Source: Coccinella septempunctata (Eukaryota > Arthropoda > Insecta > Coleoptera > Coccinellidae). From it: a DNA stretch of 64,000 nt. The notes beneath the pieces were generated by a model, which worked only from the letters and a program-made list of their open reading frames with translations, had not been told where the DNA came from and did no database searches. Of this stretch, positions 8,937 to 19,088 are shown in pieces. The DNA lies in assembly GCF_907165205.1 (NCBI RefSeq), contig NC_058190.1, positions 5,712,001-5,776,000 on the forward strand. Reading direction: 5' to 3'. The position numbers were made by a program, and so were the translations under genes. Each line of letters begins with the position of its first letter. Position 1 is the first letter of the stretch.

Positions 8937-8972
8937 ATACATTAACTTCATAACTCGCAAAAATTCTAGCAC
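8937..8972 (-). CDS. Short 5' exon of the Arg/Gly-rich gene, copy 1
   Basis: A 12-codon exon between the acceptor TTTTTATTGCAG and the donor GTAAGTAC. It encodes V-L-E-F-L-R-V-M followed by K-L-M-Y. The second block has a 13-codon version at 34797-34835 with the same core and the same phase, which argues that it is translated. Any exon further upstream was not found. Confidence 0.45.
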
Positions 8973-9059
8973 CTGCAATAAAAATTGGAGTACATAATTT
9001 GGAGAAATTGTGTGTAGTAGATTCAATCAATTAACTTGAAAATGTTCACAATGCTTAAA

Positions 9060-9480
9060 TCATGAACAAAGATTTTATTTTCAAATTATATACCGTATAC
9101 CGTTTGGTAATATCGCCAATGATATTATCTGGGAAGATCTTGATGAACTTAAAATTGTTGAATTTGGAATTCTCCTGCACCCCCCTGTAGCCATACAACT
9201 TCTTTTTTTGTGTTGGCACCAGCTTCTCTACTGCCTTTTTTTTATTTTCATAACACTTTTTCACAGATTCTTCGCAATGAAATATCTTCATTGCCGACAT
9301 GCTATTGAACTTCCGAGTAATTTTTCCCAAGCATCATCTTTTTCTCTTCAGGATTGCGCATCTGTCTTTTTATTTTCTATTTTATGTTTTTCGCCACTCA
9401 TTAGTTGTAACAGCAACTGTTTCTCCGCGAGCGAATAGTTTACTCCTCGAAATCGTTTATTTTCAGACTCCATTTCGAAT
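9060..9480 (-). pseudogene. Zeste/Myb-SANT-like DNA-binding protein remnant
   Basis: The minus strand near 9470-9350 reads NYSLAEKQLLLQL and an ENKKTDAQS stretch, then a frameshift into AWEKL. This is the usual start of the regulatory-protein-zeste type Myb/SANT domain, common as the second gene of PIF/Harbinger transposons and as domesticated genes in insects. The C-terminal part (9055-9330) is Lys-rich and out of phase. At least two frameshifts make it a pseudogene. Confidence 0.5.
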
Positions 9481-9539
9481 ATATTCTCAAGAGGTTTTAT
9501 ATATTTGTAAGCTGCGAGCTGCGGTGCAGTTGGTCCCCT

Positions 9540-10430
9540 AAATGGTTTATTTGATAACTAACCTCTCGAAAACTCATATTACTGATGTACCTTTCTAATC
9601 AGAATAGAAAGGGGGTTGTCTCCAATTTTCAGTTTGATTGGCTCAACAGTTTATTCACACAAATTGCAAGTATTCTTAGATCTGTGAATTTCGGGTCAAA
9701 AATTGAGGAGGGAGTTGTCACTTCTTGGCTCATTTTCTTTATTACAAAAATCCTCCCCAGTAATCGCCTTATCTGCTCTATCATATCATAATGCCTTGGA
9801 TTCCTATATTTTTCAGTCATTTTGTTAGCATAAATGATCATGACTTCATCATACCGTATGAGTCTTGTGATGTAATCTTCCTTCCTTACTCATTATTCAA
9901 TCTCGTTGGATAATTAATTGATCACATGCAATGGATGATGCTTACTGAAATTCTCAATTTGAATGAAGCAAATGATATACGATTTATTGATGATACTTCT
10001 GTTACAACCACAACTGTGAATGGATTCAAAATGATCAGGGAATAAGGAAAATCAATTATATCGTATTAGCGACGATGTTGCTGAGATTCTAGAATTTAAT
10101 AAAAGTTTTCTCAGAAATAGATTGGAAATGCTTATGAAACTTGATTTCAAATCTTATTGTAAGAATTTTCGTATAACTATAACCAATATTAAAAATGGAA
10201 GTTCGAAATCCATTGAAGAACTAATAGGAATTTTTTGTCAGATCAATCCTTCTATTGAAAATTTGATATTATGTGAATGTATGATTTTAAATGAAAACAA
10301 TATTCTTTGTGACATGGAGAAATATTTGTGGAGGATAATAAAAAATACTTTTTGTACATTTCTTAGTATTTATTTCATATGCATATATTTCCACATATTT
10401 ACAATGTTGAATGGTTCATTGATATTTCAT
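9540..10430. other. Interval without a recognisable gene
   Basis: AT-rich. Short frames on both strands (for example 9629-9841 minus and 10122-10436 plus) show no family resemblance and no splice context I trust. The plus-strand frame at 10122-10436 is unbroken but biased toward AT-rich codons. Confidence 0.3.
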
Positions 10431-10439
10431 AAATAAAAT

Positions 10440-11099
10440 ATTTCAGAGTCCGAATCTGAAGATTTGTATAAATCTGGAGGTTCCCTTTCTAACTTTTCGT
10501 ATAAATATCTATAAAAGGGGCAGATAGGGTGATCGGATAAGTGATTCAAAAAAGACATATATTTAAAAGGGGGAGGATTATAAACTAAAACATTTTTGTA
10601 CATTTCAGAATCAATTGATTCAACACAATGAGAGTTACATTAACTATAGTAAGAACAAATCAATATGTTTTCATCATCAGTTTACTGAACGTGTCCAAAT
10701 AAAGACAATGCGACATATTTTTCCTTGTCTTATCTGTGTATTCCATAACGTAAACTTTGATAGAAAGTCCATTCATTGTGCATATATTATATGAATCAAA
10801 TTTGATTAAATTCCATTTATAATGAAAATCTGCTTGATTTTCATCATCATCATTGCCCTCGTTTGTCTTTATCCACAATATGGATTTGCTACTGACCAAT
10901 CCATCACTAGATGATGATGAGGATGCAGTATCCATACTTCGATTATATCAAAGGTGCAATGAATTGTCCCACGAGCATCCAATCCTTTATTGGAAACTGT
11001 TCAAATTCTTCATATTTGTGGATTCTTTTTGATGAATTTCTCAGACAAATTCGGGTTGTATGAGAAAGTTCTCTCGATGGCCGACACAGCATAATTCAT
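10440..11099 (-). pseudogene. Gene Z and recurrent 3' module behind polymerase copy a
   Basis: Starts at the ATG complementary to 11097-11099, reading MNYAVSAIERTFSYNP, about 10-30 bases after the polymerase frame ends. It continues in broken frames with NICTMNGLS and MEYTDKT, and ends with a Cys-containing stretch (CSYYSKCNSHCVESIDS type elsewhere). Copies lie at 27460-28381 and 41293-42505, always behind a polymerase copy. This is an unknown small protein probably belonging to the polymerase-bearing element. Stops and frameshifts break it here. Confidence 0.4.
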
Positions 11100-11101
11100 C
11101 C

Positions 11102-14000
11102 TTAACCTTTTGCCCCTCTCACTCTCTGGAATCTAGGATGATGATATTCGATAATGACCCCGAGGTAAAGTACAATGTGAATTAGGTAGGGTCTATCTTT
11201 TATCCACCTACAAAATGCAATTTTCTCCTGTTCAATTGAAAAAACATCATGACATTTAGAGATAATATTTCTTTGTCTTATCAATTTTGTGTTGGAATCA
11301 ATCAAGTATTTCAAGTAGTCATCGAAAGAAAGGCTTTTAATCACAATCCGCTTTATGCCTTTCACTTTTTTTATTTCCTCTTTATCAACACGAAATGAGT
11401 ACATTTTGGATCTTAATCCTACGAAATCGGTCATAATCTTACCATTATTCTCATCCTTCTTTGAAATTAGGTTGGAAATAATCGTAATGAAATTCGTACA
11501 AGCAAACCTTTGAAATGTCTAATACAGACATTCCTACATATATTGGTTTATCGATTGTGATTAAACGCTTTTGCAATTCAATAGCGACTAGATTTCATCC
11601 GAAGATCATTCTATCCTTGTAGAAAGGGCTAGATATCAAATTAATGGCGCCATATCTGCCATACCATTTGTTAACCAACTTAACTTCTCTACGCTTCCGG
11701 ACGTTTTCAACCGTTTTCACAAACAGCATTTTTCATTAATTTGAACAGATTTTTTTCAAAATCTTTCTTTGATGCCTGCCTCAAATGTGTATTTTTGTCA
11801 ATATCCATTTTAAGCCAGGCAGTTTGTTTGCATTGAAGAACTCTATGGACTTTTTCAAAACAAGTCCATGAGTCAAGGCTTGTTTCAACGTTCTATGATG
11901 CACGATATAATTGTGTTTATGATAAAGAGTAGTTAGTTACTTCGGCAACTCTGATCCAGGTGGGATACGTGATTCCGCACAGAATGGCGTCTTTATGTGT
12001 GTCGTGTATTTCGGCGGGGTAATAGTTGTGTTTGTCCACTTGGCAAAAACTGACTCATAGCCCACATCAAAGTAGAGTAAATACTTTTCAGGTTCATTGA
12101 CATTGAATTTTGACCCCTTATATTTGTTATTAGCCGTAGAGTATCTGTTTGAACACTGACTTATTCCACCCCTTATACCTTTTTCTATGAATAGTAATAT
12201 GTCAATATCTTTAATGATTTCTAAATTGATATTTGTTATTTTAAGCATGCATTGAAAGGTATAACCCGGAAGGGTGTAAAAATGAATAGGATCTAATTCA
12301 TACTCTTTTATCAGCTATCGCGGAATTGTTCGATCACATCAGCTAAAAGCTTGATATCAGTTTTGAGATATAACATCATATAATCTTTTAATGATTGACA
12401 ATTGAATGTGGACCATATTAGTTGAGCGTGTAAATATTGTTCATTACTTATCTCTTCATAATTCAATTTGCTGTAGAATTTCACAATGGATGATAGGTGT
12501 ATCATGCAATTTATCAACACTACTGATGTAGTCATAGGGGAACACATCTTTTTTGGTCAAATGTTTGAATGCATCATCATTTAAATCAAAAAATTGTTTC
12601 TTCAATTCGATAAACTGATTCAATGAAAGATAATAAGCTAAATTCTCTAGTGAACTGTTGAGAAAACGTAAACTATCAATGAACCCGAATTGTAATTGAC
12701 TATTTTCATCATATTTCGTAAAACTTATATATTTTTCCTTATTCAATGGTGAAAGAAAAACGTGACCCAGTTTTGCGATCTCCCTTATAAGAAAATGTGC
12801 GTCATATCCACCCAGATTATGGAAAATTACTGGTATGATAAAAGACTTTTTAAAATTGATATTACAACTATTGTGAGCTCACTCGCGGCACACTCCAGTA
12901 AAGTGATCATGGTCAATGACTATTTTATCATCCGCTATATAAGTCGACTATATGAACCAGTTGAGTTTATGGTTAATTGTTTCACGTAACCTATCTGCAA
13001 TCTCACACAATTTATTCGAGAACCATTCCATGAATCCACCCCAGTATAGTTCTCAAAATATGACGGTAAAATGTCTTTCTCATAAGAACTTTTCAAATAA
13101 AAACCTGCGCTGATAGGTTTGTGTTCTTGATACTTTGAACAACTCAAATTTATATAATTGATTGGTTTCAATAATGACTCAAAGTCACAATGCATCACAA
13201 AAGGACTTCTCTGTTTGTATCTGCAATTTGTGAAAAAAACTTGAGACTTCTCTGGAAACTGTATGTGACATGGTTCATGGTTCGAGCACAATTCGATATG
13301 TTTCCCTAGTTTTTCTTCAGTAGTGAAATAATTAAGACATTGATCGCATATGAACTTATTTTTTTTAGACTTACTGAGTTGTTTCGACACTAACCTCGAC
13401 AAGTTCTTGATATACACATAATGATATTCTATTTTGTCATCAATAGGAGCATTTTTCCCATCATCAATATGGTTATATATATTCTGAATTAGAAGTAAAT
13501 TGACATGTCTTCGTGGAATTTTGGATTTGCAGATACGAGATAGAACTACAAGGAAATCATCATTTTTAAACATTTGTAGTGCGAAAACTTTCACTGAAAC
13601 ATTATTTAACATTTCAAACCTCTGTATATCTGCAAGTTTGATTGGAAAAATCTATACCATCACAATTAAAAATAGTGCTTGGGTGGGGATATGACGACAC
13701 TATCCGAGTGGAAATGCTGGATGTAAGCATGCAGTAATAATACTCCACAAAAAACAGCATTCATCGTTATTGTTTTTGATATTAATGCATGCCTTTTTGA
13801 GAGAAACTTTTTTAGGTAGCTTGATGTATGAACTTCCTCCATTACCCATTTCCACCTTATTTATATTGACTTCTAATGAAACAATTGATTGAAGAGCAAA
13901 ACCATTTTCTTTCTCTTGAAATTCTTCAAGTTTTTGTTTAATTCTGTTTAAAGCATTTCTTTCAATTCAATCGTTTAAATCTGTTCCCCCATCAAAGAAA
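11102..14000 (-). pseudogene. Family B DNA polymerase (protein-primed type), copy a
   Basis: Fragments appear in the expected order along the minus strand. About 13990-13790 is an N-terminal GGTDLND block. 12935-13612 holds the NNVSV start, a C2H2-like finger (CDQCLNYF) and the beginning of the exonuclease region. 12311-12746 and 11937-12248 are the exonuclease/palm regions with a GGISQCSNRYS block, and 11102-11434 carries MTDFVGLRSKMYSFRV. Numerous frameshifts and a weak 11440-11930 stretch make it a pseudogene. The family occurs in arthropod and cnidarian genomes and relates to Polinton and bidnavirus polymerases. Its 5' end is fused near 13995 to an exon belonging to the upstream 293-aa gene. 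Confidence 0.75.
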
Positions 14001-14252
14001 ATATCAGTATCCCATATGATCGCTTCTGTAGACTGCTCGTCCCTCCACCAATTCCTAGCGACTTGATCCACATACTGTAAAAAAAGATAGACTATTAGAT
14101 AATTTCTTAAAAAACTAACAATATGTAAAAAATAGGAAATATATAAAGATTTAATTTTTTCAACTTACATATTCTGCAATTCCCTCATTGTAACCTGGAA
14201 TGCCACTTCTTGCGACTAACATCAGTAGGTGGGACAACTAAAATTTATTCAG

Positions 14253-15134
14253 TTAGTTACAGCATATAGATATAATTAATTTTAAATTACCTCTAGATCG
14301 CAATACTCTGCCAGATGACATTGACTGAGAGTACAGCACTTGCTGCGAATAGGAGATTGGCCGAGATGATGATACAGGCGGTAAGGATGTGGCAGACCGA
14401 GGAGACAGCGACTGAGGAGATGATACAGGAGCCTGCAACGATAATGTTGACCCATAGTGTAGAACAGAGTGAGAATGTCCAGTTGAAGTTGAGGCTGGCA
14501 AGGTCAATGAGGGATGAGAAGAAGTCAGCGGCTGAGTGGAGGAGACTGGCTGTACCGGTGACGTAGATTGAGAAAATAATATCTGAGACGATGTACACGG
14601 CTGGGAAGGATTTTGTGTGGAGGACATAAATGCTGAAATAAGTAAAATAACATGAAAAATACTATACTCACAGAGATCATCTGAGAAGGAAGGTCCAGGT
14701 CTGTCTTCCATAATGCATCCGACAAATCTTTCTCGGTCTTGAATAGAAAAATAATCCACCAATATATCAGCCTTAATGGCTGCAACTTCACTTGGACTGA
14801 AGCGTACAGAGCTGTTGAAAGCCCTACTTTCATCCCCCAATTTGAATAGAAGAGGAAAATGGCTCATAAGAAAATGTCTATATTTCTGGAGCATCTTCCT
14901 GCTTATATTTTCAGACGGCGACAGGAAGGATTTGAATATGGTCTTGATGCTCAAGACACAATTGAAAATCTCCTCAATAGCTGCCTCCGTACGCTGCTCC
15001 TGTATCATCTCAGATATCACCGTAAGACTGATATTAGTGAAAGACTTAATACGGTGTGACGATCGAAATAGCTTCACCATGTGGATGGTTAGTGTGTAAT
15101 AATTTACACATTTGGGACATATCCACCTATTCAT
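14253..15134 (-). CDS. 293-aa Cys-motif / Ser-Gln-rich protein, copy B
   Basis: An open frame from MNRWICPKC. Residues 1-150 resemble the 147-aa protein next door: a Cys-x2-Cys head, IFNC near residue 55, MLQKYRH and SHFPLLF. Then comes a 39-bp possible intron (GTGAGT to TTTCAG) that keeps the frame, and a Ser/Pro/Gln-rich half full of SSTQP/SPQ repeats ending in RVLRSRG. Beyond it a donor (GTAATT) may join further short exons at about 14173-14215 and 13995-14076, the last broken by fusion to polymerase sequence. The acceptor CTTTTCAG precedes the ATG by about ten bases. Related fragments lie at 6532, 22258 and 31724. Function unknown; the layout suggests a small zinc-binding head plus a low-complexity tail. 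Confidence 0.6.
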   Translation of the reverse strand: MNRWICPKCVNYYTLTIHMVKLFRSSHRIKSFTNISLTVISEMIQEQRTEAAIEEIFNCVLSIKTIFKSFLSPSENISRKMLQKYRHFLMSHFPLLFKLGDESRAFNSSVRFSPSEVAAIKADILVDYFSIQDRERFVGCIMEDRPGPSFSDDLCEYSIFHVILLISAFMSSTQNPSQPCTSSQILFSQSTSPVQPVSSTQPLTSSHPSLTLPASTSTGHSHSVLHYGSTLSLQAPVSSPQSLSPRSATSLPPVSSSRPISYSQQVLYSQSMSSGRVLRSRGNLKLIISICCN

Positions 15135-15341
15135 GTTTGATTTCCTGAAAAGAGATAGATAGTAAATAGAAGTCTTACCATTAATTTTTCATAGCAGATA
15201 TCACCGTAAGACTGATATTAGTGAAAGACTTAATACGGTGTGACGATCGAAATAGCTTCACCATGTGGATGGTAAGTGTGTAATAATTTACACATTTGGG
15301 ACATATCCACCTATTCATGTTTGATTTCCTGAAAAGAGATA
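15011..15341. repeat. Direct tandem duplication, offset 184 bp
   Basis: 15011-15157 is repeated at 15195-15341 with about one mismatch. It duplicates the acceptor, start codon and first ~40 codons of the 293-aa gene, so two equivalent splice acceptors now precede it. The near identity makes the event recent. Confidence 0.85.
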
Positions 15342-15478
15342 CATTAGATACAATATACATTTTAAGTTATAATAAAAAAAACTTACTTTCAGACGAGGAG
15401 GACTGCTCATCGGACTTATTTTTTCGTTTTAGATATTTGCAAAACATGGTAGGCGAATATGACCGCTCACTTCTAAAT

Positions 15479-15922
15479 TTACCTTTCAGGAGAGTTCGTA
15501 TATCGCCCTCGAAAGAAAATGCGGAAATGTTGAAATAATTTTTCGAACTCGACAGATCCAATTTCCATGTCGTTCATATTGACTAGATACGAATCAAAGG
15601 ATTCGTACTGACTGGCCATTTCAAAGAGGAAATCTATATGTGTGAGAACGAAATATTTATATTTCTGAATTTTAGAACTTTTGAAACTCTCCTGAAAGGA
15701 TCCTAAGGAAGTGAGTACACATTTCACATTCGACTGGCAATTAAAAATTTTATAAACATCTTCTCTATCAGTAAGTCCGGAAATGATCAGCTGGTTAATT
15801 AACAATAAGACAATTCTTATAAAAGTCTTCCCCCTATGACGGGTATTAAAATATTTATACATGTGGAATCCTATATCCTCGTCCGTACAACAATTGAAAC
15901 AAACTCTCCTACGCGCCGCCAT
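15479..15922 (-). CDS. 147-aa Cys-motif protein, copy B
   Basis: An intact frame: MAARRRVCFNCC head, a helical body with DREDVYKIFNCQ, and IQKYKYFVLTHIDFLF matching the same stretch of the 293-aa protein. The ATG sits just behind the acceptor ATTTCCAG. A donor-like GAAAG|GTAAAT overlaps the stop. A second frame through 15367-15561 ends at the clean donor GAAA|GTAAGT, which could splice to the 293-aa gene, so alternative C-termini are possible. Copy A of this gene is cut by the window start. Confidence 0.6.
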   Translation of the reverse strand: MAARRRVCFNCCTDEDIGFHMYKYFNTRHRGKTFIRIVLLLINQLIISGLTDREDVYKIFNCQSNVKCVLTSLGSFQESFKSSKIQKYKYFVLTHIDFLFEMASQYESFDSYLVNMNDMEIGSVEFEKLFQHFRIFFRGRYTNSPER

Positions 15923-16024
15923 CCTCAGCTGGAAATATTAGAATAAGTAAAACACCCAAAAATTATTTAATATTAAATTATAAATTATGAAAAGTATATA
16001 CCATGCCCTAGACAACCCTCTCTG

Positions 16025-16618
16025 TTAATTCCCGCCGCTATCTTCTGACGACGAAGACCTCCTCCTCTTACTAGGGGTACTAGGAATTGCCTCCTCATAA
16101 ATGGAGTCCCCCATCAGAATCATAAATTCTTCGATCTCCGCCTGTTGCTCCTGGGAAGATGATTTTAAGGAAGATTCCTCCTTTACCTCCGGAATTTTTT
16201 CCGTTGGAGGCTTTGGTGTGGGGGTCTTGGGAGCGGATACGGGAGGTTTTTCTCGAACGGTGAAATGACCATTCATTGGGGGCACGAATTGCCCCCTTTG
16301 TTTGAAAAGATTGAGATATTGGCCAGAATATAAGTCGTATGCCGTATAATGGGCATAAGTGGCCTTCGAACCCTTAATGGAATAATAAATAGACAACAAA
16401 GATTTTCTCCTCACTTCGGTGCAATTGGTATTCACCCCCCGTATCGCACCCCACACATCCAATGGTTGGAGGTGATTCTGCAAGCAGAACACGGATAGTG
16501 CCACCCTATCCTTATACACCATCTTCCCATTGTAGAACAACTTAATGATTTCGCGGGGTAACCGCCCATCACTGTTTATATCGTGCAGGAATTCGTCGAA
16601 CGCTCTTACACTACCCAT
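16025..16618 (-). CDS. 197-aa protein with one RDR/FCxQN domain, copy B
   Basis: An intact partner of 365-958. The six differences are all amino-acid changes, two of them in adjacent residues (SS in A, YN in B). The acceptor and upstream context are unchanged. The domain, Pro/Glu-rich middle and RRRSSSS tail are as in copy A. Confidence 0.7.
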   Translation of the reverse strand: MGSVRAFDEFLHDINSDGRLPREIIKLFYNGKMVYKDRVALSVFCLQNHLQPLDVWGAIRGVNTNCTEVRRKSLLSIYYSIKGSKATYAHYTAYDLYSGQYLNLFKQRGQFVPPMNGHFTVREKPPVSAPKTPTPKPPTEKIPEVKEESSLKSSSQEQQAEIEEFMILMGDSIYEEAIPSTPSKRRRSSSSEDSGGN

Positions 16619-16733
16619 ATTCCTGAATGAAATTATAATAATGAAAAACTGATGGTTAAAATAATTTCTAATATTAAATCGACATAATGTTAGATATATA
16701 ATTTCATTTTACAAGTTTTAAAATTATACTTAC

Positions 16734-16936
16734 GAAAATTATTTGCACACAAAGTTACGAACACTTAGAACTGAGTAAAACGAGAAATATTTCGAAATGA
16801 AGAACTTTAAGAATTTCATTTTTTTATATACGGACGACCCCGGAAAGGAAAGAATAATTTCGGAGGGGATGGGTACAAAAATTCTAAAGCTTACGACGCC
16901 GGGTACAATTACATGTAACAGCCGCAATCGCTCCAT
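16734..16936 (-). CDS. Possible small exon upstream of the 197-aa gene, copy B
   Basis: Equivalent of 1074-1276 with one replacement (P to L) and a conserved GTAAGT donor. The same strand uncertainty applies. Confidence 0.3.
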
Positions 16937-17079
16937 TTCCGAAATATTCTATTTTAAAAATAAACGGTATTCCCAAACGGTAGCAAAGGCTTAAAAAAAT
17001 ATAAATTTTATGAACCAAAATTCGGGATTATTCAATATGCGGACATATTCCTTACGGCAATACCATGCCGCCACCATAA

Positions 17080-17220
17080 TTGAACAATGGTCATTCACTA
17101 TCCCTTACAGTACGACAAAATATTTATATTAAGGGTAACAATCGCATAGCACCTTACCCGCCATAAAAGGCATTACCGAACCATCCGCAAGAACAGGGAC
17201 GGACTAAGAAAATTTTAAGA
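17080..17220 (-). promoter_or_regulatory. Conserved leader block, copy B
   Basis: Same block as 1420-1560, including the GTAAGG donor. It differs from copy A mainly by a one-base insertion near 17191. Confidence 0.3.
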
Positions 17221-17412
17221 TTGATACACGAGATAGATGGACAGAAACGTTTAATAATATTATTATAATTTTAACATATCATGATAATATGACAATTTTA
17301 TATTCGCACAATGAATATATCTTCAATTAAATAAAAAATCATAATAAAATTATGAAAATAATAAAACATTTTATTGAATGGACAGTTTTTATATTATTTA
17401 ATATATTTCACT

Positions 17413-18726
17413 TCAACCTTTCCTCAGCCTAGTAAATTGTACGTTAACATTGGTGGAAAATGAAGTATCCTGAGAGTTTCGTACTGCCGAAGTAAATTCA
17501 TCAGGAACTAGATTTGCGCCATTATTTACATTATTCACTATAGACGAATCGGGGACAGGAGGTGACTGTCGAGGCTCCTCGGAAATATTCACGGAATAAC
17601 ACCGACTATAATTTATGAAGTACGGCTCTGTCGCATGAACGACCTTCAGGCGATTGAGAAGAGCCTGATCTACGGAATAATGCTGGGGCGGATAGTTCGA
17701 GACGAAAATTATGGGTTTTTCCCAAGCAAAATCTTTCTGATTTCCATATTTTACTTCGGCAGAAAACGAAGATCCTTCTAATAGCCTTTTCAAGTTTCCG
17801 TGGCTAATATTCGAAAAATCAGCTTCCTCGAATAAAATAAGTTCGTGAAATGACACGTCCAACGTGGAAAAAGCCCATTTCGATCTCTCAGGATAATATA
17901 TTCTTCGACTTTTTTCACTTCCCACCAATATTTTTTCAACAAAATACGATTTGCCAACGTTACTGTCACCCCACAGATATAGCTGAGGATCCTTATGACG
18001 AAAGGTCCTCAGCTTTTCGTTGAACCAATTAGTAACCTCTATTGTCCAAGGACAATTATATGTTAAAGTTGAAGGCTGGAGAGAGGGCTCAACGGCAGAC
18101 TCCATTTTTCGCGAGAATGCTGCTAAATATGACTGTAAAAAATTAGCGCTCCTTTGATTTTTTACGACAAAGGGATCGAGCGGATTATAAGGATTTTTAT
18201 AATTATTATACGCCCACATGTATATTTGGTATTGAAAAGAAAAGGTTGAAGTGGACATATTACTATAGGGTTTCGTATCCAGCTTAGTAATATATTTTAT
18301 GACTTTGCTCTTATTTTTTACAGATTGAATGTCCAAACCAGCAGCCCAATTTCCATCATCCATACTTAAAACGACCTGCCTCATGATTTCGAAATCAACT
18401 TTAACATTGAATTGCGTATAAGAATGGATGTGAAATTTGGCGAGTCGATTCTCCAAAGAAGAATTGGACGACTGATTTAAAAAAAACAGCTCACCATTAG
18501 CGCTGTAATTGGAGATGTATTCTTCGTCCGAATCACCTCCATCTAAATCGGTAGTTTCGTAAGGCTCCATACCAACACAAAACGTGACAATTTCCAGCTG
18601 CTGATCTTGTTGTTCGCCCTGTATTGAGATACTCAATTGCTCCTCCAATTTCCTCCTGAAAGTTTTACGGGGGTTCTCTGTCGCGGGAAAATTCTCCGGC
18701 AATGAGGCGGTGATGAAATACTGCAT
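17413..18726 (-). CDS. Replication initiator (HUH + SF3), copy B, main exon
   Basis: An intact 437-codon frame. The HxH, YITK, Walker A, Walker B and motif C residues are all the same as in copy A. The C-terminus differs because a short deletion shifts the last residues (RLRKG instead of a longer tail). The ~13 replacements lie mostly outside the motifs. As in copy A, an upstream exon (18822-18921) joins in phase across a 93-bp intron (18729-18821). Confidence 0.85.
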   Translation of the reverse strand: MQYFITASLPENFPATENPRKTFRRKLEEQLSISIQGEQQDQQLEIVTFCVGMEPYETTDLDGGDSDEEYISNYSANGELFFLNQSSNSSLENRLAKFHIHSYTQFNVKVDFEIMRQVVLSMDDGNWAAGLDIQSVKNKSKVIKYITKLDTKPYSNMSTSTFSFQYQIYMWAYNNYKNPYNPLDPFVVKNQRSANFLQSYLAAFSRKMESAVEPSLQPSTLTYNCPWTIEVTNWFNEKLRTFRHKDPQLYLWGDSNVGKSYFVEKILVGSEKSRRIYYPERSKWAFSTLDVSFHELILFEEADFSNISHGNLKRLLEGSSFSAEVKYGNQKDFAWEKPIIFVSNYPPQHYSVDQALLNRLKVVHATEPYFINYSRCYSVNISEEPRQSPPVPDSSIVNNVNNGANLVPDEFTSAVRNSQDTSFSTNVNVQFTRLRKG

Positions 18727-18821
18727 ACCTATAAAAAATGAAAAAAAAAAAAAATTTGAAAATATATATTAAATATGTAGAATAATATTAATTAAAATTT
18801 TATTCGAGTAGGTTAACTTAC

Positions 18822-18921
18822 ATTTCTGAGTTGTACGCCTCCCACTTGAGCCAGATGATGATACTTGATCCTCCTGATTGGCCGCTACGCGTCGCGATCC
18901 TCTTGTAGCTGGTCTCGACAT
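18822..18921 (-). CDS. Rep N-terminal exon, copy B
   Basis: Identical in arrangement to 3195-3294: about 33 codons, Arg/Ser-rich, ending at a GTAAGTTAAC donor. Confidence 0.6.
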
Positions 18922-19088
18922 TCTTATAGCTTTTTTAAAAATTAAATTACACATGTTAAATAGGTATTCAAATAAGTTAATTTTTAGAATTACTAAGTTT
19001 CAATTTATATACGATATTATTAAAAATTGAATGATTTAATTTCTGGAATATTTTATCGATTTTACAGAATTTGTTAATGCTTTTGAAA

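Noticed and set aside
10122..10436. 104-codon plus-strand ORF
   Set aside because: Composition follows AT-richness, no motif, and no transcript signals. Left as unassigned.
14315..14566. Plus-strand 83-codon ORF, and other frames opposite the 293-aa gene
   Set aside because: Shadows of the Ser/Gln-rich repeat; the minus-strand frame has splice sites and paralogues.
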